Shown here: positions 18,731-28,655 of the stretch, piece by piece
Position numbering within the stretch: the first letter of the stretch is position 1
Layout of the letters: each line of letters opens with the position of its first letter
Assembly: GCF_900115545.1 (NCBI RefSeq)
Contig: NZ_FOWV01000001.1
Coordinates: 124,001-188,000 of the forward strand
Length of the DNA stretch: 64,000 nucleotides
Direction: 5' to 3'
From: Ralstonia sp. NFACC01
GTDB taxonomy: Bacteria; Pseudomonadota; Gammaproteobacteria; Burkholderiales; Burkholderiaceae
The notes under the pieces: generated by a model
What the model saw: the letters and a program-made list of their open reading frames with translations, nothing else
Databases searched by the model: none
Told to the model about the DNA's origin: nothing
Position numbers and translations under genes: made by a program

Positions 18731-19999
18731 TCAATGGCGGATGGCGCGATGGCCGATATCGGTCCGGTACTGGGCGCCGTCAAAGTGAATCTGCTCGATA
18801 GCGTTGTACGCCGCACGCTGGGCCGCCTTGACGGTATCGGCCAGGCCAACCACGCACAGCACCCGGCCGCCGTTGGTGGTCAGCACGCCGTCCTTGAGCG
18901 TGGTGCCGGCATGGAAGGTGACGCTGTCTTCGGTTTCCTTCGGGATGCCGGTGATGACGTCGCCCTTGCGCGGCGTGTCCGGATAGTTGTGGGCGGCCAT
19001 GACCACGCCCAGCGCGGTGCGGCGGTCCCAGTCCAACTCCATGCCGTCGAGCTTGCCGTCGATGGCGCGGTCGAGCACGTCGTACAGGTCGGTCTTCATG
19101 CGCGCCATGATGGGCTGCGTTTCCGGATCACCCATGCGGCAGTTGAATTCGAGCGTCTTGGGGTTGCCTTCTGCGTCGATCATCAGGCCGGCATACAGAA
19201 AACCGGTGTACGGGATGCCGTCTTTTTCCATGCCGCGGATGGTCGGCATGATGATCTCGCGCAGGGCGCGGGCATGCAGCGTGGGCGTGACCACCGGCGC
19301 AGGCGAGTAGGCGCCCATGCCGCCCGTGTTGGGGCCGGCGTCGCTGTCGAGCAGACGCTTGTGGTCCTGGCTGGTGGCCAGTGCCACGACGTTCTTGCCG
19401 TCGCACACAACGATGAAGCTGGCTTCTTCGCCGGCGAGGAATTCTTCGATCACCACGCGCGCACCGGCGTCACCCAGGCGGTTGTCAGCCAGCATCATGT
19501 CGATGGCGTTGTGCGCTTCTTCGGCGGTCATTGCCACGACCACGCCCTTGCCGGCGGCCAGGCCATCGGCCTTGATGACAATCGGGGCGCCTTCCTGGTC
19601 AATGTACGCGTGCGCCTGCGCAGCATCGCTAAAGGTCTGGTACTTGGCGGTCGGAATGCCGTGGCGGTGCATGAACGCCTTGGCGAAATCCTTCGACGAT
19701 TCGAGCTGTGCGGCGGCCTTGGTCGGCCCGAAGATGCGCAGGCCCTTGGCGCGGAACAGGTCGACGATGCCGGCGGCCAGCGGTGCCTCCGGCCCGACCA
19801 CCGTGAAGTGGATGCCCTCGCGCTCGGCAAAGGCGGCCAGCACTTCCGGATCCGTGATCGGGAGGTTCTGCAGGCGCTTGTCGAGCGCCGTGCCGCCGTT
19901 GCCGGGGGCTACGTATACCACCTGCACCTTGGGCGAGCGTGCCAGCTTCCATGCCAGGGCGTGCTCTCGACCGCCCGAACCGACCACCATCACTTTCAT
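18731..19999 (-). CDS. purD: Phosphoribosylamine-glycine ligase
   Basis: This second step of purine synthesis joins glycine to 5-phosphoribosylamine using ATP. It is a 422-aa ATP-grasp protein of normal length. The N-terminus MKVMVVGSGGREHALAWKL is diagnostic, and the substrate/ATP loops NTGGMGAYSPAP and TLEFNCRMGDPETQ are intact. It is on the minus strand between yebC, which ends with its own terminator upstream, and hemF. Its promoter should therefore lie in the short 20000-20047 gap. Confidence 0.96.
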   Translation of the reverse strand: MKVMVVGSGGREHALAWKLARSPKVQVVYVAPGNGGTALDKRLQNLPITDPEVLAAFAEREGIHFTVVGPEAPLAAGIVDLFRAKGLRIFGPTKAAAQLESSKDFAKAFMHRHGIPTAKYQTFSDAAQAHAYIDQEGAPIVIKADGLAAGKGVVVAMTAEEAHNAIDMMLADNRLGDAGARVVIEEFLAGEEASFIVVCDGKNVVALATSQDHKRLLDSDAGPNTGGMGAYSPAPVVTPTLHARALREIIMPTIRGMEKDGIPYTGFLYAGLMIDAEGNPKTLEFNCRMGDPETQPIMARMKTDLYDVLDRAIDGKLDGMELDWDRRTALGVVMAAHNYPDTPRKGDVITGIPKETEDSVTFHAGTTLKDGVLTTNGGRVLCVVGLADTVKAAQRAAYNAIEQIHFDGAQYRTDIGHRAIRH

Positions 20000-20047
20000 G
20001 CTGTACCTACCTGAAATTGCAAAATCCGATTCGAAATCTGGAAAACA

Positions 20048-20076
20048 AAAACGGCGATCGTGAGGTCGATCGCCGT
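20048..20076 (-). terminator. Rho-independent terminator after yebC
   Basis: A perfect 11-bp stem (AACGGCGATCG paired with CGATCGCCGTT, 6-base loop) is followed on the minus strand by a T-rich tail (TTTTTGTTTTC). It sits between the yebC stop and the purD start and separates the two transcripts. Confidence 0.85.
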
Positions 20077-20094
20077 TATGCGCGTGTCCGGGGC

Positions 20095-20820
20095 TTACTC
20101 CCCGATGACCGCGTTGGTGAAGACTTCCTGCACGTCGTCCAGGTTTTCCAGGACGTCGAGCAGCTTCTGCATCTTGACCGCGTCTTCGCCGGTGAACTCG
20201 ACTTCAGTCTGCGGCTTCATGATGACTTCGGCCAGTTCCGCCTTGAAGCCGGCGGCTTCCAGCGCGGTCTTGACCTTGGCGAAATCGTGCGGCGGGCAGA
20301 TGACTTCGAGCGAGCCGTCTTCATGCGTGACGACATCGTCGGCGCCGGCTTCCAGCGCGGCGTCCATCAGCTTGTCTTCCGGCGTGCCGGGGGCAAAGAT
20401 GAATTGGCCGATGTGGTCGAACAGGAACGCGACGGAGCCCGATGTGCCCATGTTGCCGCCGTACTTGTCGAAGCCGTGCCGGACTTCAGCCACGGTGCGC
20501 GTGCGGTTGTCGGTCAGGCAGTCGACGATTATGGCTGCGCCGTTGATGCCGTAGCCTTCGTAGCGGATTTCTTCGTAGTTCGCGCCTTCCAGGCCGCCCA
20601 CACCGCGCTGGATGGCGCGGTTGATGTTGTCCTTGGGCATGTTTGCGTCGGTGGCCTTGTCCATGGCCAGGCGCAGGCGCGGGTTGGAGTCGGCATCGCC
20701 GCCGCCCAGGCGGGCCGCCACGGTGATTTCCTTGATCAGGCGCGTCCAAACTTTGCCGCGCTTGGCGTCGGCAGCGGCTTTCTTATGCTTGATGTTGGCC
20801 CATTTGGAATGACCGGCCAT
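20095..20820 (-). CDS. YebC/PmpR family protein
   Basis: This is a 241-aa protein that begins [23 protein letters not shown], the hallmark of the family. Members are known as DNA-binding regulators (PmpR) and, more recently, as factors that relieve ribosome stalling. Which role applies here is open. The frame extends to 20988, but the ATG at 20820 gives the canonical N-terminus and length. A strong terminator follows at 20048-20076. It is divergent from the DUF853 ATPase gene, with about 173 bases between starts. Confidence 0.95.
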   Translation of the reverse strand: MAGHSKWANIKHKKAAADAKRGKVWTRLIKEITVAARLGGGDADSNPRLRLAMDKATDANMPKDNINRAIQRGVGGLEGANYEEIRYEGYGINGAAIIVDCLTDNRTRTVAEVRHGFDKYGGNMGTSGSVAFLFDHIGQFIFAPGTPEDKLMDAALEAGADDVVTHEDGSLEVICPPHDFAKVKTALEAAGFKAELAEVIMKPQTEVEFTGEDAVKMQKLLDVLENLDDVQEVFTNAVIGE

Positions 20821-20993
20821 GAAACTCTCCGAGCGGAATGCAGTGGAATCTGGCGCCCAGATGGCGGTTTGACGCCACCTGCACGCTCTATAATCGGTCG
20901 CGGATTTTAGCATGCTGCACACGCCCGCCGCCCCGTCCATCCGGTCGACTTGCTGGTGTGTCATCCCCCCAGATTGATCCTCGTCCAAACGCC

Positions 20994-22556
20994 ATGACCG
21001 ATCCCATCCTGATTGCCAAGAACGCCAAAGCGGAGTTGGTGCTGTTGCCCCAGCTCGCCAACCGGCATGGCTTGATCACCGGCGCCACTGGCACCGGCAA
21101 GACCGTCACCCTGCAAACGATCGCCCAGGGCTTGTCGAAGATTGGTGTGCCAGTCTTTCTGGCCGACGTAAAAGGTGACCTGACCGGCATTTCGCAAGCC
21201 GGCCAGTCGAACGACAAGCTCAAGGCCCGCCTGCAGGAGCGCGGCCTGGAAGAGCCGCAATGGGCTGGTTGCCCCGTCACGTTGTGGGATGTGTATGGCG
21301 AACGCGGCCACCCCGTGCGCGCCACCGTGTCCGACATGGGCCCGCTGATGCTCTCGCGCATGCTTGAGTTGAATGACATCCAGACCGGCGTACTGAACCT
21401 CGTCTTCAAGATTGCGGACGACTCGGGCCTCGCGCTGCTCGACATGAAAGATCTGCGCGCGATGCTCCAGCACGTTGGCGAGCATTCGTCGGACTACACG
21501 AACAAGTATGGGAACATCTCGTCGGCCAGCATCGGGGCCATCCAGCGCAACCTGATCGCCCTGGAAGAGCAGGGTGCCGACCAGTTCTTCGGCGAGCCGA
21601 TGCTCGACATCAACGACCTAATGCAGACCGTGCGCGGCCAGGGCGTGATCAACATCCTGGCGGCCGACAAGCTGCTCAATGCGCCCAAGTTGTATGCGAC
21701 GTTCCTGCTGTGGATGCTCTCCGAGCTGTTCGAGCATCTGCCCGAGGTGGGCGACGTGGACAAGCCCAAGCTCGCTTTCTTCTTTGACGAGGCGCACCTG
21801 CTGTTCAATGACGCACCGCCGTCCCTGCTGCAGAAGGTGGAGCAGGTGGTGCGGCTGATCCGTTCCAAGGGCGTAGGCGTGTACTTCGTGACGCAGAACC
21901 CGGCCGACGTGCCGGACACGGTGCTCGGCCAGCTCGGCAACCGCGTGCAGCACGCGTTGCGCGCCTTCACCCCGCGCGATCAGAAGGCCGTGAAGGCGGC
22001 CGCGACAACGATGCGCGCGAACCCGGAGTTCAGCATCGAAGAAGCCATCGGCGAACTGGCCGTGGGCGAGGCGCTGATTTCCATGCTTGACGAGGGCGGT
22101 CGCCCGGAGATCACGCAGCGTGCGTTTGTCGTTCCGCCCGCATCGCGCATCGGCCCGATCTCGGATGACGAGCGCCGCGAGCTGATGAGCAATTCGCTGG
22201 TGGCCGGCCGCTATGACACGGCAATCGATCGCGAATCGGCGTACGAAATCCTGAGCGGGCGTGTGGCAAAGGGCGGGCCAGCATCCTCGCCCGCACCGGG
22301 TTCCATCGGCACGGATTTCGGTGCATCGACAGGTTCAGCACCCGCACCCGCGCCAGCACCCGCACAACAGGAGAGCGGCGGATGGCTTGGCGATGTCGGC
22401 GCAATCCTGACGAAGGGTACGGGCCGCAGCGGCCGTGGCGATTCGATTGTCGAAACGTTGGCCAAGTCGACGATGCGTACCATCGGTTCGACGGTCGGGC
22501 GCGAAATCGTGCGCGGCGTGCTGGGCAGCATTCTGGGCGGGTCGAAGAAGCGCTGA
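20994..22556 (+). CDS. DUF853 family (YjgR-like) HerA-type ATPase
   Basis: This 520-aa P-loop ATPase of the DUF853 group is related to HerA/FtsK-type translocases. Walker A is GATGTGKTV at about residues 27-35 and Walker B is [13 protein letters not shown]. The C-terminal third has a Pro/Ala-rich linker ([12 protein letters not shown]) and a final conserved block, [16 protein letters not shown]. The biochemical function of the family is not established; DNA translocation or an envelope role has been guessed. The ATG at 20994 is chosen because the first 52 residues of the open frame do not resemble the family. It ends at a terminator shared with convergent upp. Confidence 0.9.
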   Translation: MTDPILIAKNAKAELVLLPQLANRHGLITGATGTGKTVTLQTIAQGLSKIGVPVFLADVKGDLTGISQAGQSNDKLKARLQERGLEEPQWAGCPVTLWDVYGERGHPVRATVSDMGPLMLSRMLELNDIQTGVLNLVFKIADDSGLALLDMKDLRAMLQHVGEHSSDYTNKYGNISSASIGAIQRNLIALEEQGADQFFGEPMLDINDLMQTVRGQGVINILAADKLLNAPKLYATFLLWMLSELFEHLPEVGDVDKPKLAFFFDEAHLLFNDAPPSLLQKVEQVVRLIRSKGVGVYFVTQNPADVPDTVLGQLGNRVQHALRAFTPRDQKAVKAAATTMRANPEFSIEEAIGELAVGEALISMLDEGGRPEITQRAFVVPPASRIGPISDDERRELMSNSLVAGRYDTAIDRESAYEILSGRVAKGGPASSPAPGSIGTDFGASTGSAPAPAPAPAQQESGGWLGDVGAILTKGTGRSGRGDSIVETLAKSTMRTIGSTVGREIVRGVLGSILGGSKKR

Positions 22557-22578
22557 GCGCCTCCAGCGTACCAAAGAC

Positions 22579-22607
22579 AACAGCCGGCAATGCCGGCTGT
22601 TTTTGTT
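22579..22607. terminator. Bidirectional intrinsic terminator between the DUF853 gene and upp
   Basis: A 9-bp perfect stem (ACAGCCGGC / GCCGGCTGT, loop AAT) is followed by TTTTTGTTT on the plus strand. On the minus strand the tail is TTGTCTTTGG, so it may also stop upp transcripts weakly. It lies between two convergent genes. Confidence 0.85.
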
Positions 22608-22627
22608 TGCGCTGAGCGCTTGCGCGT

Positions 22628-23278
22628 TCAGTTCTTCGTGCCGAACAGGCGGTCGCCTGCATCACCCAGGCCCGGGATGATGTAGGCGTTTTCATCCAGG
22701 TGCGAATCGAGCGACGCGACGAACAGCTTCACGCCCGGATGTGCCTGCTGGAACACCTCCACGCCTTCGGGCGCCGCGACGAGCGCCAGGAACAGAATGT
22801 TCTCGTCGGGCACGCCGCGCTTCTTCAGCACGTCGACAGCGTGTACGGCCGAGTAGCCGGTGGCGACCATCGGATCGCACAGGATGAAGGTGCGGTCCTC
22901 CAAATCCGGCAGGCGCACGAGGTATTCCACCGGGCGGTGTTGCTCGTCACGGTACACGCCGATGTGGCCGATACGCGCGGACGGAATCAGTTCCACCAGC
23001 CCGTCGCTCATACCCACGCCTGCGCGCAGCACCGGCACCACAGCGAGCTTGCGGCCCGCGATGACGGGCGCTTCCATCGGGCCCATCGGCGTGTCGATGT
23101 GGCGGCTGGTCAGCGGCAGGTTGCGCGTGATCTCGTAGCCCATCAGCAAGGTGATCTCGCGCAGCAGCTCGCGGAACGTGCGCGTGGACGTGTCCTTGTC
23201 GCGCATGTGCGTGAGTTTGTGCTGGATCAGCGGGTGATTGAGGATGAACAGGTTCGGAAAGCGCGGATCTTGTTTCAT
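22628..23278 (-). CDS. upp: Uracil phosphoribosyltransferase
   Basis: It salvages uracil to UMP with PRPP in the cytoplasm. The 216-aa protein has the type I PRTase PRPP loop [17 protein letters not shown] near residue 133, the N-terminal [26 protein letters not shown] and the C-terminal uracil-binding [16 protein letters not shown]. It starts 65 bases downstream of the NCS1 permease gene on the same strand, so uptake and salvage of a pyrimidine base are probably one operon. It ends near the bidirectional terminator at 22579-22607. Confidence 0.97.
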   Translation of the reverse strand: MKQDPRFPNLFILNHPLIQHKLTHMRDKDTSTRTFRELLREITLLMGYEITRNLPLTSRHIDTPMGPMEAPVIAGRKLAVVPVLRAGVGMSDGLVELIPSARIGHIGVYRDEQHRPVEYLVRLPDLEDRTFILCDPMVATGYSAVHAVDVLKKRGVPDENILFLALVAAPEGVEVFQQAHPGVKLFVASLDSHLDENAYIIPGLGDAGDRLFGTKN

Positions 23279-23343
23279 GGCGGCAGGGGATTCTCAGATG
23301 GGGCGCATTGTACCGGCGCGCCCCGTGTCGATTTTGGAAGCGC

Positions 23344-24822
23344 TCAGCGGCGGCCGCGCATCAGGATCACATACACCACAGCCGAAATGGCGAGGCCCAC
23401 GAACCATGCATACGTGTACAACGCTTCGAATACGCCTGGCACGCTGGCGACAAACCCGGCCTGCTTGAAGAAACCCGGCAGATTGGGCAGCACGCCGATG
23501 ATGAGCGCGACGATGGCGCGGCCGTTCCAGCCGTTGCCGTAACCGTAAGGGCCGTCCACGCGGAAGAGTTCGCCGGTCTTGAGCACGGTGCGGCGCACCA
23601 GGAAATAGTCGACCATCATGATCCCGGCCACCGGGCCCAGCAGCGCGCCGTAACCAACCAGCCACGTGAAGATATAGCCCTTGGTCGTCTCGAGAATCTT
23701 CCACGGCATCATCGCCAGGCCGATGCCCGCCGTGATGTAGCCGCCGATGCGGAATGAAATGCGATGCGGCGCCAGGTTCGAGAAGTCATACGCCGGCGAA
23801 ACCACGTTGGCGGCGATGTTCGTCATCAGTGTGGCGGTGATCAGCGCCAGCAGGGCCACGATGACCGACGGGCCGGTCATCTTGCCGGCCAGCGTGACCG
23901 GATCCCAGATGGCCTGACCGTAGATGACCACCGTGGACGACGTGACGAGCACGGCCACCAGCGCCAGCAGCCCCATCGGGAGCGGCAGGCCGATCGCCTG
24001 TCCGACGAGCTGATCGCGCTGGCTGCGCGCGAAGCGGGTGAAGTCGGGAATGTTCAGGGCCAGCGTGGCCCAGTAGCCGACCATGGCGGTGAGGGACGGC
24101 CAGAAGAAGCCCCAGAACTCGCCGGCGCGCTTGCCGCCCGCCGAGAAAGCCGACGGCGCCGACAGCATCGGTCCAAAGCCGCCCGCATTGATATACGCCC
24201 ACCAGACCAGGCCAAATGCGGCGAGGATCAGCAACGGGGTGGCCAGCGCCTGGAAGCGCTTGATCGATTCGAGTCCCTTGGTGATCAGCCAGATGTGCAG
24301 CGCCCAGAACAGCAGGAAGCAGAATCCCTGGCCCGGGTTGATGCCCAGCCCCGGAATGTTGCTGCCCACCAGCATGTTGTCGGTGACGACGTTGAGGATC
24401 GTGTAGATCGCCTGACTGCCCAGCCACGTCTGGATGCCGAACCAGCCGCACGCCACGATGGCCCGCAGAATGGCCGGCAACTGCGCGCCGCGCACGCCGA
24501 ACGAGGCCCGCACCAGCACGGGGAAGGGAATGCCGTACTTGGTACCCGCGTGGCCCACCAGCACCATCGGCACCAGCACGATCAGGTTGCCAAGGAACAC
24601 CGTCAGCACGGCTTGCCACCAGTTCATGCCCTCGCTCATCAGGCCCGAAGCCAACATGTATGCCGGCACCGATACCACCATCGACACCCACAACGCGGCG
24701 TAGTTGGTGGCCGTCCAGGTGCGGGCGGCGGGCGGCGTGGGGTTGAGGTCTTCGTTCCAGAGGGTCGGGTCGGGTGCCCCGGCGGCATCCGCGGAGAAGG
24801 CGGAAGAGGTGGTTTGGCTCAT
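23344..24822 (-). CDS. NCS1 family nucleobase:cation symporter (probable uracil/pyrimidine-base permease)
   Basis: This is a 492-aa inner-membrane symporter with about 12 membrane segments. The NCS1 entry motif WNEDLNPTPPAARTW lies just before segment 1, and the family motif GIPFPVLVRASFGVRGA lies near residue 117. NCS1 proteins carry uracil, cytosine, allantoin, hydantoins or thiamin. The adjacent downstream upp gene makes uracil or another pyrimidine base the best guess, but substrate cannot be read from the sequence. It is divergent from the EamA gene, with about 184 bases between starts. The Shine-Dalgarno before the ATG is weak. Confidence 0.9.
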   Translation of the reverse strand: MSQTTSSAFSADAAGAPDPTLWNEDLNPTPPAARTWTATNYAALWVSMVVSVPAYMLASGLMSEGMNWWQAVLTVFLGNLIVLVPMVLVGHAGTKYGIPFPVLVRASFGVRGAQLPAILRAIVACGWFGIQTWLGSQAIYTILNVVTDNMLVGSNIPGLGINPGQGFCFLLFWALHIWLITKGLESIKRFQALATPLLILAAFGLVWWAYINAGGFGPMLSAPSAFSAGGKRAGEFWGFFWPSLTAMVGYWATLALNIPDFTRFARSQRDQLVGQAIGLPLPMGLLALVAVLVTSSTVVIYGQAIWDPVTLAGKMTGPSVIVALLALITATLMTNIAANVVSPAYDFSNLAPHRISFRIGGYITAGIGLAMMPWKILETTKGYIFTWLVGYGALLGPVAGIMMVDYFLVRRTVLKTGELFRVDGPYGYGNGWNGRAIVALIIGVLPNLPGFFKQAGFVASVPGVFEALYTYAWFVGLAISAVVYVILMRGRR

Positions 24823-25006
24823 GTAGATGTGGAATCCGTTGTCGTTGTAGATATTCGGAATGCAGGCGCGATTGTACGGCGCTCCCCGGCGTGCTCAAGC
24901 GAAAGCTGTGCCAAGTGCAGCGCACCCCGCGCCGGAACGTTTTGTTGAATTCCAATACAATCGACGACGCTCTCCAACACCGCCCGCGGTTCTTCCGCGT
25001 TCCGCT

Positions 25007-25924
25007 GTGAACACCGCGTCCTCTGCGTCCACCACTCCCGCAAGAACCACCGACACCGGCGGGCTGCTGCTTGCCTCCGCGGGCGCCGTGCTGTTTTCCG
25101 CCAAGGCCATCGTCGCCAAGCTGATGTATCGCTACCAGGTGGACGCCGTCATGGTGATCACCCTGCGCATGCTGCTGGCCGCGCCGCTGTTCATGGCGAT
25201 GGGGTGGTGGCAGTCGCGCCGTGCGGAGCCTCTGACCGTACCCGACCGCTGGCGCATCGTCGGCTTGGGGCTGATCGGCTATTACCTCTCCAGCTTTCTC
25301 GACTTCCTCGGCCTGCAGTACATCACGGCCGGGCTGGAGCGGCTGATCCTCTTTCTGACGCCGTCATTCGTGCTGCTGATCACGTCGACGGTATTCAAGC
25401 GGCGCATTACCGGCTTGCAGTGGGTGTCGCTGGCGCTGGCCTATGCCGGCATCGTGCTGGTGTTCGCGCACGACCTGAACCTGGGCGGCAACAACGTCTG
25501 GCTGGGCGGCGGGTTGGTGCTTGCCAGCGCCATCAGCTACGGTATCTACCTGCTGGCCAGCGGTGAGCTGGTCAAGCGCGTGGGTTCGATGCGGCTGGTT
25601 GCCTATGCGATGTGCGTGTCGACCGCGGCCTGTATCGTCCAGTTTCTGGTGCTGCGGCCGGTGTCAGCGCTGGTGTTGCCCTGGCAGGTGTATGGGCTGT
25701 CGGCCATCAACTCGGTGTTCTGCACGGTGGCGCCGGTCACGATGACGATGATGGCGGTGGCGCGCGTGGGTGCGCCCGTGGCGTCGCAGGCGGGCATGAT
25801 CGGGCCGGTGTCAACGCTGCTGCTGGGCTGGTGGCTGCTGGGCGAGCCGATCACGATTTGGCAGATTGCCGGCAGCGCGCTGGTGCTTGCCGGTATGGCG
25901 CTGCTGTCACGCCGTCGCGGCTGA
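25007..25924 (+). CDS. EamA/DMT superfamily transporter
   Basis: This is a 305-aa inner-membrane protein with two EamA repeats and about ten membrane segments (first repeat about 20-150, second about 165-295). Such proteins export amino acids or metabolites, and the substrate is unknown. The frame is open from 24860, but the first 49 residues are basic and polar. The GTG at 25007 places a short Ser/Thr-rich tail before segment 1, although I see no strong Shine-Dalgarno, so the start is tentative. It is divergent from the NCS1 permease and 50 bases ahead of the SDR gene. Confidence 0.85.
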   Translation: MNTASSASTTPARTTDTGGLLLASAGAVLFSAKAIVAKLMYRYQVDAVMVITLRMLLAAPLFMAMGWWQSRRAEPLTVPDRWRIVGLGLIGYYLSSFLDFLGLQYITAGLERLILFLTPSFVLLITSTVFKRRITGLQWVSLALAYAGIVLVFAHDLNLGGNNVWLGGGLVLASAISYGIYLLASGELVKRVGSMRLVAYAMCVSTAACIVQFLVLRPVSALVLPWQVYGLSAINSVFCTVAPVTMTMMAVARVGAPVASQAGMIGPVSTLLLGWWLLGEPITIWQIAGSALVLAGMALLSRRRG

Positions 25925-25974
25925 CGGGCGGCCGATCGAAATAATCCAAATAACAATCACAAGGAGTCAGACAG

Positions 25975-26766
25975 ATGGACTTGGGCCTGAAAGGCAAGCG
26001 TGCGCTGGTGTGCGGGGCAAGCAAGGGATTGGGCTTTGCGTGCGCCGACGCGCTGGCTGCCGAAGGCGTGGACGTGGTGATCGTCGCGCGCGGTGCCGAA
26101 GCGTTGTCGGCTGCCGCCGAGCGCATCCGCACGGCGCACGGCGTGCGCGTGGAAGCCGTGGCGACCGACATCACCACGCCGGAAGGCCGCGCCGAGGCGC
26201 TGCTCGCATGCGAGCGCCTGGGCGGCTCGCCCGACATTCTCATCAACAACGCAGGCGGCCCGCCGCCGGGCAACTTCCGCGATTGGGACCGCGACGCATG
26301 GAATGCTGCGCTCAACGCCAACATGCTCACGCCTATCGACCTCATCAAAGCCACCGTCGACAAGATGATCGAGCGCCGCTGGGGCCGCATCGTCAATATC
26401 ACCAGCGGTGCGGTCAAGGCGCCGATTGACGTGCTGGGTTTGTCCAATGGCGCGCGCTCTGGGCTGACGGGCTTCGTGGCGGGCCTGGCCCGTGAAGTGG
26501 CCAAGCACGGCGTGACCATCAACAATCTGCTGCCGGGTCAGTTCGAGACCGACCGCCTGACCAAGACGCTGGAAGCTGGCGCCAAGGCTGCCGGCATCAG
26601 CGCAGAAGAGAATTTCGACCGCAAGCGGCAGGGCAATCCGGCTCGACGCTTCGGCCAACCGGCCGAGTTTGGCGCCGTGTGTGCCTTCCTGTGCAGCCAG
26701 CACGCTGGCTACCTGAATGCGCAAAACATCCTCATGGATGGCGGCAGCTTCCCTGGCACCTTCTAA
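25975..26766 (+). CDS. Atypical short-chain dehydrogenase/reductase lacking the usual Tyr and Lys
   Basis: This is a 263-aa SDR-fold protein. The cofactor loop is CGASKGLG (13-20) and NNAG is at 91-94. The catalytic Ser is probably Ser144 in NITSG. The usual Tyr-x3-Lys should fall 13 and 17 residues later, but those positions hold Ser157 and Arg161 in [10 protein letters not shown]. The protein therefore has a different catalytic set or a non-redox role. A clear Shine-Dalgarno, AAGGAG, precedes the ATG. It is followed by mgsA 10 bases later, and the quinone oxidoreductase overlaps mgsA, giving a three-gene unit. Annotation as 3-oxoacyl-ACP reductase would be misleading. Confidence 0.88.
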   Translation: MDLGLKGKRALVCGASKGLGFACADALAAEGVDVVIVARGAEALSAAAERIRTAHGVRVEAVATDITTPEGRAEALLACERLGGSPDILINNAGGPPPGNFRDWDRDAWNAALNANMLTPIDLIKATVDKMIERRWGRIVNITSGAVKAPIDVLGLSNGARSGLTGFVAGLAREVAKHGVTINNLLPGQFETDRLTKTLEAGAKAAGISAEENFDRKRQGNPARRFGQPAEFGAVCAFLCSQHAGYLNAQNILMDGGSFPGTF

Positions 26767-26776
26767 GCCAATCACG

Positions 26777-27208
26777 ATGACCACTCTTACGCCCGAAAGC
26801 GCAGCCCGCAAACGCCGCGTCGCCCTGATCGCACACGACCACAAGAAAGACGACATGGTCGCTTTCGCACAAACGCACCAGGCCTTCCTGTCGCAATGCG
26901 ACCTGCTGGCGACCGGCACCACCGGCGGCCGGCTCGAGAAGGAAGTCGGCCTGACCGTGCAGCGCATGCTGTCCGGACCGTGGGGCGGCGACTTGCAGAT
27001 TGGCGCGCAGTTGGCCGAAGGCCGTGTCGACGCCGTCATCTTCCTGCGCGACCCGATGACGCCGCAGCCGCACGAACCCGACATCAACGCGCTGGTCCGT
27101 GCCTGCGACGTCCACAACATTCCCTGCGCCACCAACCTCGCAACGGCAGACCTGGTGATGTCTGCCCTGCAACGAGTGGCGCCCGATCCGAAGGAGATCC
27201 ACGCATGA
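26777..27208 (+). CDS. mgsA: Methylglyoxal synthase
   Basis: It converts dihydroxyacetone phosphate to methylglyoxal and phosphate, a bypass used when sugar phosphates build up. The 143-aa protein has the family blocks [33 protein letters not shown] and [15 protein letters not shown], which supply the phosphate-binding and catalytic Asp/His residues. The ATG at 26777 matches the family N-terminus. Its stop overlaps the quinone oxidoreductase start as ATGA, suggesting a linked role for that enzyme, possibly in handling reactive carbonyls. Confidence 0.96.
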   Translation: MTTLTPESAARKRRVALIAHDHKKDDMVAFAQTHQAFLSQCDLLATGTTGGRLEKEVGLTVQRMLSGPWGGDLQIGAQLAEGRVDAVIFLRDPMTPQPHEPDINALVRACDVHNIPCATNLATADLVMSALQRVAPDPKEIHA

Positions 27209-28185
27209 CACAAGCGAAAGCCATCCGCATATTTGAGACAGGCGGTCCGGAAGTGATGCAGTACGTCGATGTCGACGTGCCCGCGCCCGGCCCCGGCGAG
27301 GCCACCATCAAGCAGCACGCCATCGGCCTCAACTACATCGACGTCTATTTCCGCACCGGGCTGTATCCGCAGCCGCTGCCGGGCGGCATCGGCATGGAAG
27401 CGTCGGGTGTGGTGGAAGCGGTGGGCGAGGCGGTGACGCACGTTAAGCCCGGCGACCGCGTTGCCTATGCCGGCCGCCCCACCGGCGCCTACGCTGCGGT
27501 GCGCACGATGCCGGCCGACATTCTCGTACGCCTGCCGGATGCGATCGACTTTGAGACCGGTGCCGCAATGATGCTGCAGGGCATGACCGCGCAATACCTG
27601 CTTCGCGACAGCTATCGCGTGCAGCCCGGCGATACGGTGCTGTTTCACGCAGCCGCTGGTGGTGTGGGTTTGATTGCGTGCCAGTGGTTGAGGGCGCTCG
27701 GCGCCACGGTGATCGGCACCGTCGGCAGCGATGCCAAGGCCGAACTTGCCCGCGCGCACGGCTGCGATCACACCATCGTCTACACGCGCGAGAACTTTAC
27801 CGAACGCGTGCGCGAAATCACGGGCGGCAAGGGGGTGCCGGTGGTCTACGACGGCATTGGCAAAGATACGTTCACGGGCTCGCTGGATTGCCTCGCACCA
27901 CGCGGGATGATGGTCACCTACGGCAACGCATCGGGCCCGGTGCCGCCGGTTGACCTCAGCGTGCTGAGCGCGAAAGGCTCGCTCAAGATCACGCGCCCGA
28001 CGCTGATGACCTACACGGCGCGGCGCGAACTGCTTGAACCGATGGCGGCTGAGTTGTTTGATGTGGTGAGCAGCGGCAAGGTGAAAATCGAAATTCACCA
28101 ACGCTACGAACTGCAGAACGCAGCGCAGGCGCACCGCGATCTGGAGTCGCGCAAGACGACCGGATCGACGATCCTCTTGCCGTAG
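27205..28185 (+). CDS. NADPH:quinone oxidoreductase (zeta-crystallin type)
   Basis: This 326-aa zinc-independent medium-chain dehydrogenase reduces quinones or electrophilic enones with NADPH. It lacks the structural-zinc cysteines. It has [14 protein letters not shown] in the catalytic domain and the nucleotide motif [13 protein letters not shown] near residue 150, with YTRENF typical of the QOR/Qor group. The AAGGAGAT Shine-Dalgarno inside mgsA and the ATGA overlap fix the start. Being translated with methylglyoxal synthase suggests carbonyl or electrophile detoxification. It is convergent with the DUF1232 gene. Confidence 0.93.
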   Translation: MTQAKAIRIFETGGPEVMQYVDVDVPAPGPGEATIKQHAIGLNYIDVYFRTGLYPQPLPGGIGMEASGVVEAVGEAVTHVKPGDRVAYAGRPTGAYAAVRTMPADILVRLPDAIDFETGAAMMLQGMTAQYLLRDSYRVQPGDTVLFHAAAGGVGLIACQWLRALGATVIGTVGSDAKAELARAHGCDHTIVYTRENFTERVREITGGKGVPVVYDGIGKDTFTGSLDCLAPRGMMVTYGNASGPVPPVDLSVLSAKGSLKITRPTLMTYTARRELLEPMAAELFDVVSSGKVKIEIHQRYELQNAAQAHRDLESRKTTGSTILLP

Positions 28186-28194
28186 GACAGGAAG

Positions 28195-28491
28195 TTACCG
28201 CCCGGTGGGCTTCACACGCCGGGCGGCGGCAAAGCGTGCATCCTCGCGCACGCGGTCGGGCAGGCCGCGCAGCAGCATGTGCAGCGCCAGCGGCACCAGC
28301 ACGATGTCGTCCATCCAGCCGATCACCGGGATGACATCCGGAATCAGATCGATCGGCGATACCACATAGCCCACCAGCAGCAGCGCCGCCGGCGCGAGCC
28401 ACCACGGCTTGTCCGGATGGCGCAGCGCAAACCACAGCAGGCGCGCGTCGTTGCGCACCACGCTCCACAGGCGGAAGAGTCGTCCGAACAT
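28195..28491 (-). CDS. DUF1232 (YkvA-like) small membrane protein
   Basis: This is a 98-aa protein with a hydrophobic hairpin. The DUF1232 core is GYVVSPIDLIPDVIPVIGW at about residues 41-59, followed by a second hydrophobic stretch, DDIVLVPLALHMLL. The family is widespread and of unknown function, although the SPIDLIPD motif is highly conserved. It has its own transcription unit, convergent with the quinone oxidoreductase gene 9 bases away. Confidence 0.88.
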   Translation of the reverse strand: MFGRLFRLWSVVRNDARLLWFALRHPDKPWWLAPAALLLVGYVVSPIDLIPDVIPVIGWMDDIVLVPLALHMLLRGLPDRVREDARFAAARRVKPTGR

Positions 28492-28602
28492 CGTGGGCTC
28501 CTTGATGAAAAGCCGGCGTCACATGAAAGCGGTTGACCGGCAAAGCATCGTATCAGCTTGGGGAAACCGCCCGATTTTCAAGATTTGGCGCCATCGTCCA
28601 TG

Positions 28603-28639
28603 AAAAAAGCCGGCCCTCTTGCGAGGTGCCGGCTTTTTG
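28603..28639 (-). terminator. Rho-independent terminator of the BMP ABC operon
   Basis: The stem AAAAAGCCGGC / GCCGGCTTTTT has a 13-base loop, and the minus strand continues into TTTTTTC. It lies 17 bases past the stop of the substrate-binding protein gene, the last gene of the ABC operon. Confidence 0.85.
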
Positions 28640-28655
28640 CCGAGGCGGGGTGAAC

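Noticed and set aside
25957..28134. 725-codon minus-strand frame across the SDR, mgsA and quinone oxidoreductase genes
   Set aside because: A GC-driven shadow of three clearly recognised plus-strand genes.
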